31,064 nt of DNA, from contig JADNYV010000408.1 of the NCBI GenBank assembly GCA_015501055.1, forward strand, positions 1 through 31,064, written 5' to 3'. This DNA comes from Mucidula mucida (lineage: Eukaryota > Basidiomycota > Agaricomycetes > Agaricales > Physalacriaceae). Both the position numbers and the translations under genes were made by a program. Below, one piece after another: positions 30,744 through 31,064 of this stretch; within the stretch, counting starts at the first letter, position 1, and the number at the start of each line of letters is the position of its first letter. The notes under the pieces were generated by a model. That model was not told the origin of the DNA and searched no databases. It worked only from the letters and a program-made list of their open reading frames with translations.

Positions 30744-31064
30744 AAAGAACTAAGGAAGAAAGCGTTTTATATTCGTAGAACTAGGCTAGGCCAGGTGTAT
30801 AAACGAGATCGGAACTAAAGTACAATAATACTACACTACTGCTTATATACTAGTAAGTCTATGTTTGGGACTCCTTGTCCATACGCGTTTCCACCAGGGA
30901 TGCTCCACACCCTTGACCCAGTGTTGTATGCTACTAGTCCGTGAAACTATTAAATACGAGTGGTAACTGCAATGTAAGTAATAATACTGAAACAAACCAT
31001 GTGTGCTACGAGTGTTGGTGGTGTGTATACAATAGGAAGTCCCATGAGGTATCGGCATGTATGA
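30744..31064 (-). mobile_element. Third LTR copy, truncated, runs off the window
   Basis: From AAGAACTAAGGAA onwards it follows the same LTR, including the TATATA box near 30844, to the window end. Its terminal CACAG..CTAACA tip is replaced by about 26 bp (30718-30743: ATCAAATGGCGAAGTGCCGA TCGACA) that matches leader-insert sequence at 30127-30150. Another family member therefore lies to the right. Confidence 0.8.

Overview
The window looks like nuclear DNA of a mushroom-forming basidiomycete (Agaricomycetes). Three things suggest this: many 40-70 nt GT..AG introns; protein families typical of that group (a seven-helix DUF6534-type membrane protein, F-box/leucine-rich proteins, and a GNAT plus ankyrin protein ending in a CTCGRC..GGWLSPRM block); and chromodomain-bearing Ty3/gypsy retrotransposons. 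All calls come from reading the sequence; no database search was possible.

Layout. 1-6.2 kb is gene-poor and decayed. It holds a fragment of an F-box/LRR-type gene without any in-frame Met (minus strand, 2685-3186) and a degenerate array of at least six tRNA-box-like repeat units at 4.7-5.96 kb, with a seventh copy at 2.45 kb. 6.2-8.4 kb has a GNAT/ankyrin gene copy 1 (minus) and, 39 bp upstream of it, a small two-exon gene with an acidic tail. 8.4-12.2 kb is mostly unassigned; the best candidate is a three-exon gene on the minus strand at 9931-11110. 12.2-13.4 kb is GNAT/ankyrin copy 2 (minus). The two paralogs have lost complementary parts: copy 1 lost the acetyltransferase core, copy 2 lost the C-terminal part. 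13.7-15.4 kb is an F-box/LRR-type gene on the plus strand, broken by one nonsense codon and several single-base indels. 16.2-17.9 kb is the best gene in the window: a DUF6534-type membrane protein whose 13 exons, four of them only 14-25 nt long, join into a clean 341-codon frame.

17.9-20.8 kb has no recognisable gene, includes an AT-richer stretch and two inverted repeats, and leads into the retrotransposon block. 20.8-31.06 kb consists of Ty3/gypsy chromovirus sequence in minus orientation: solo or partial LTR, truncated element 1, shared LTR, element 2, LTR, partial LTR. Element 2 carries remnants of all domains (gag with zinc knuckle, protease, RT, RNase H, integrase, chromodomain) but is full of small deletions. 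Element 1 lacks the zinc knuckle, the whole RT and the chromodomain. Both copies keep an identical gag-pol overlap with a GGGTTTT slippery heptamer, a 5-nt spacer and a stem-loop, a strong candidate for -1 programmed frameshifting.

The genes do not form an operon or obvious cluster. The region reads as a repeat-rich, fast-decaying accessory segment with duplicated gene families. Many breaks are single-base indels, so true pseudogenes cannot be fully separated from assembly errors.
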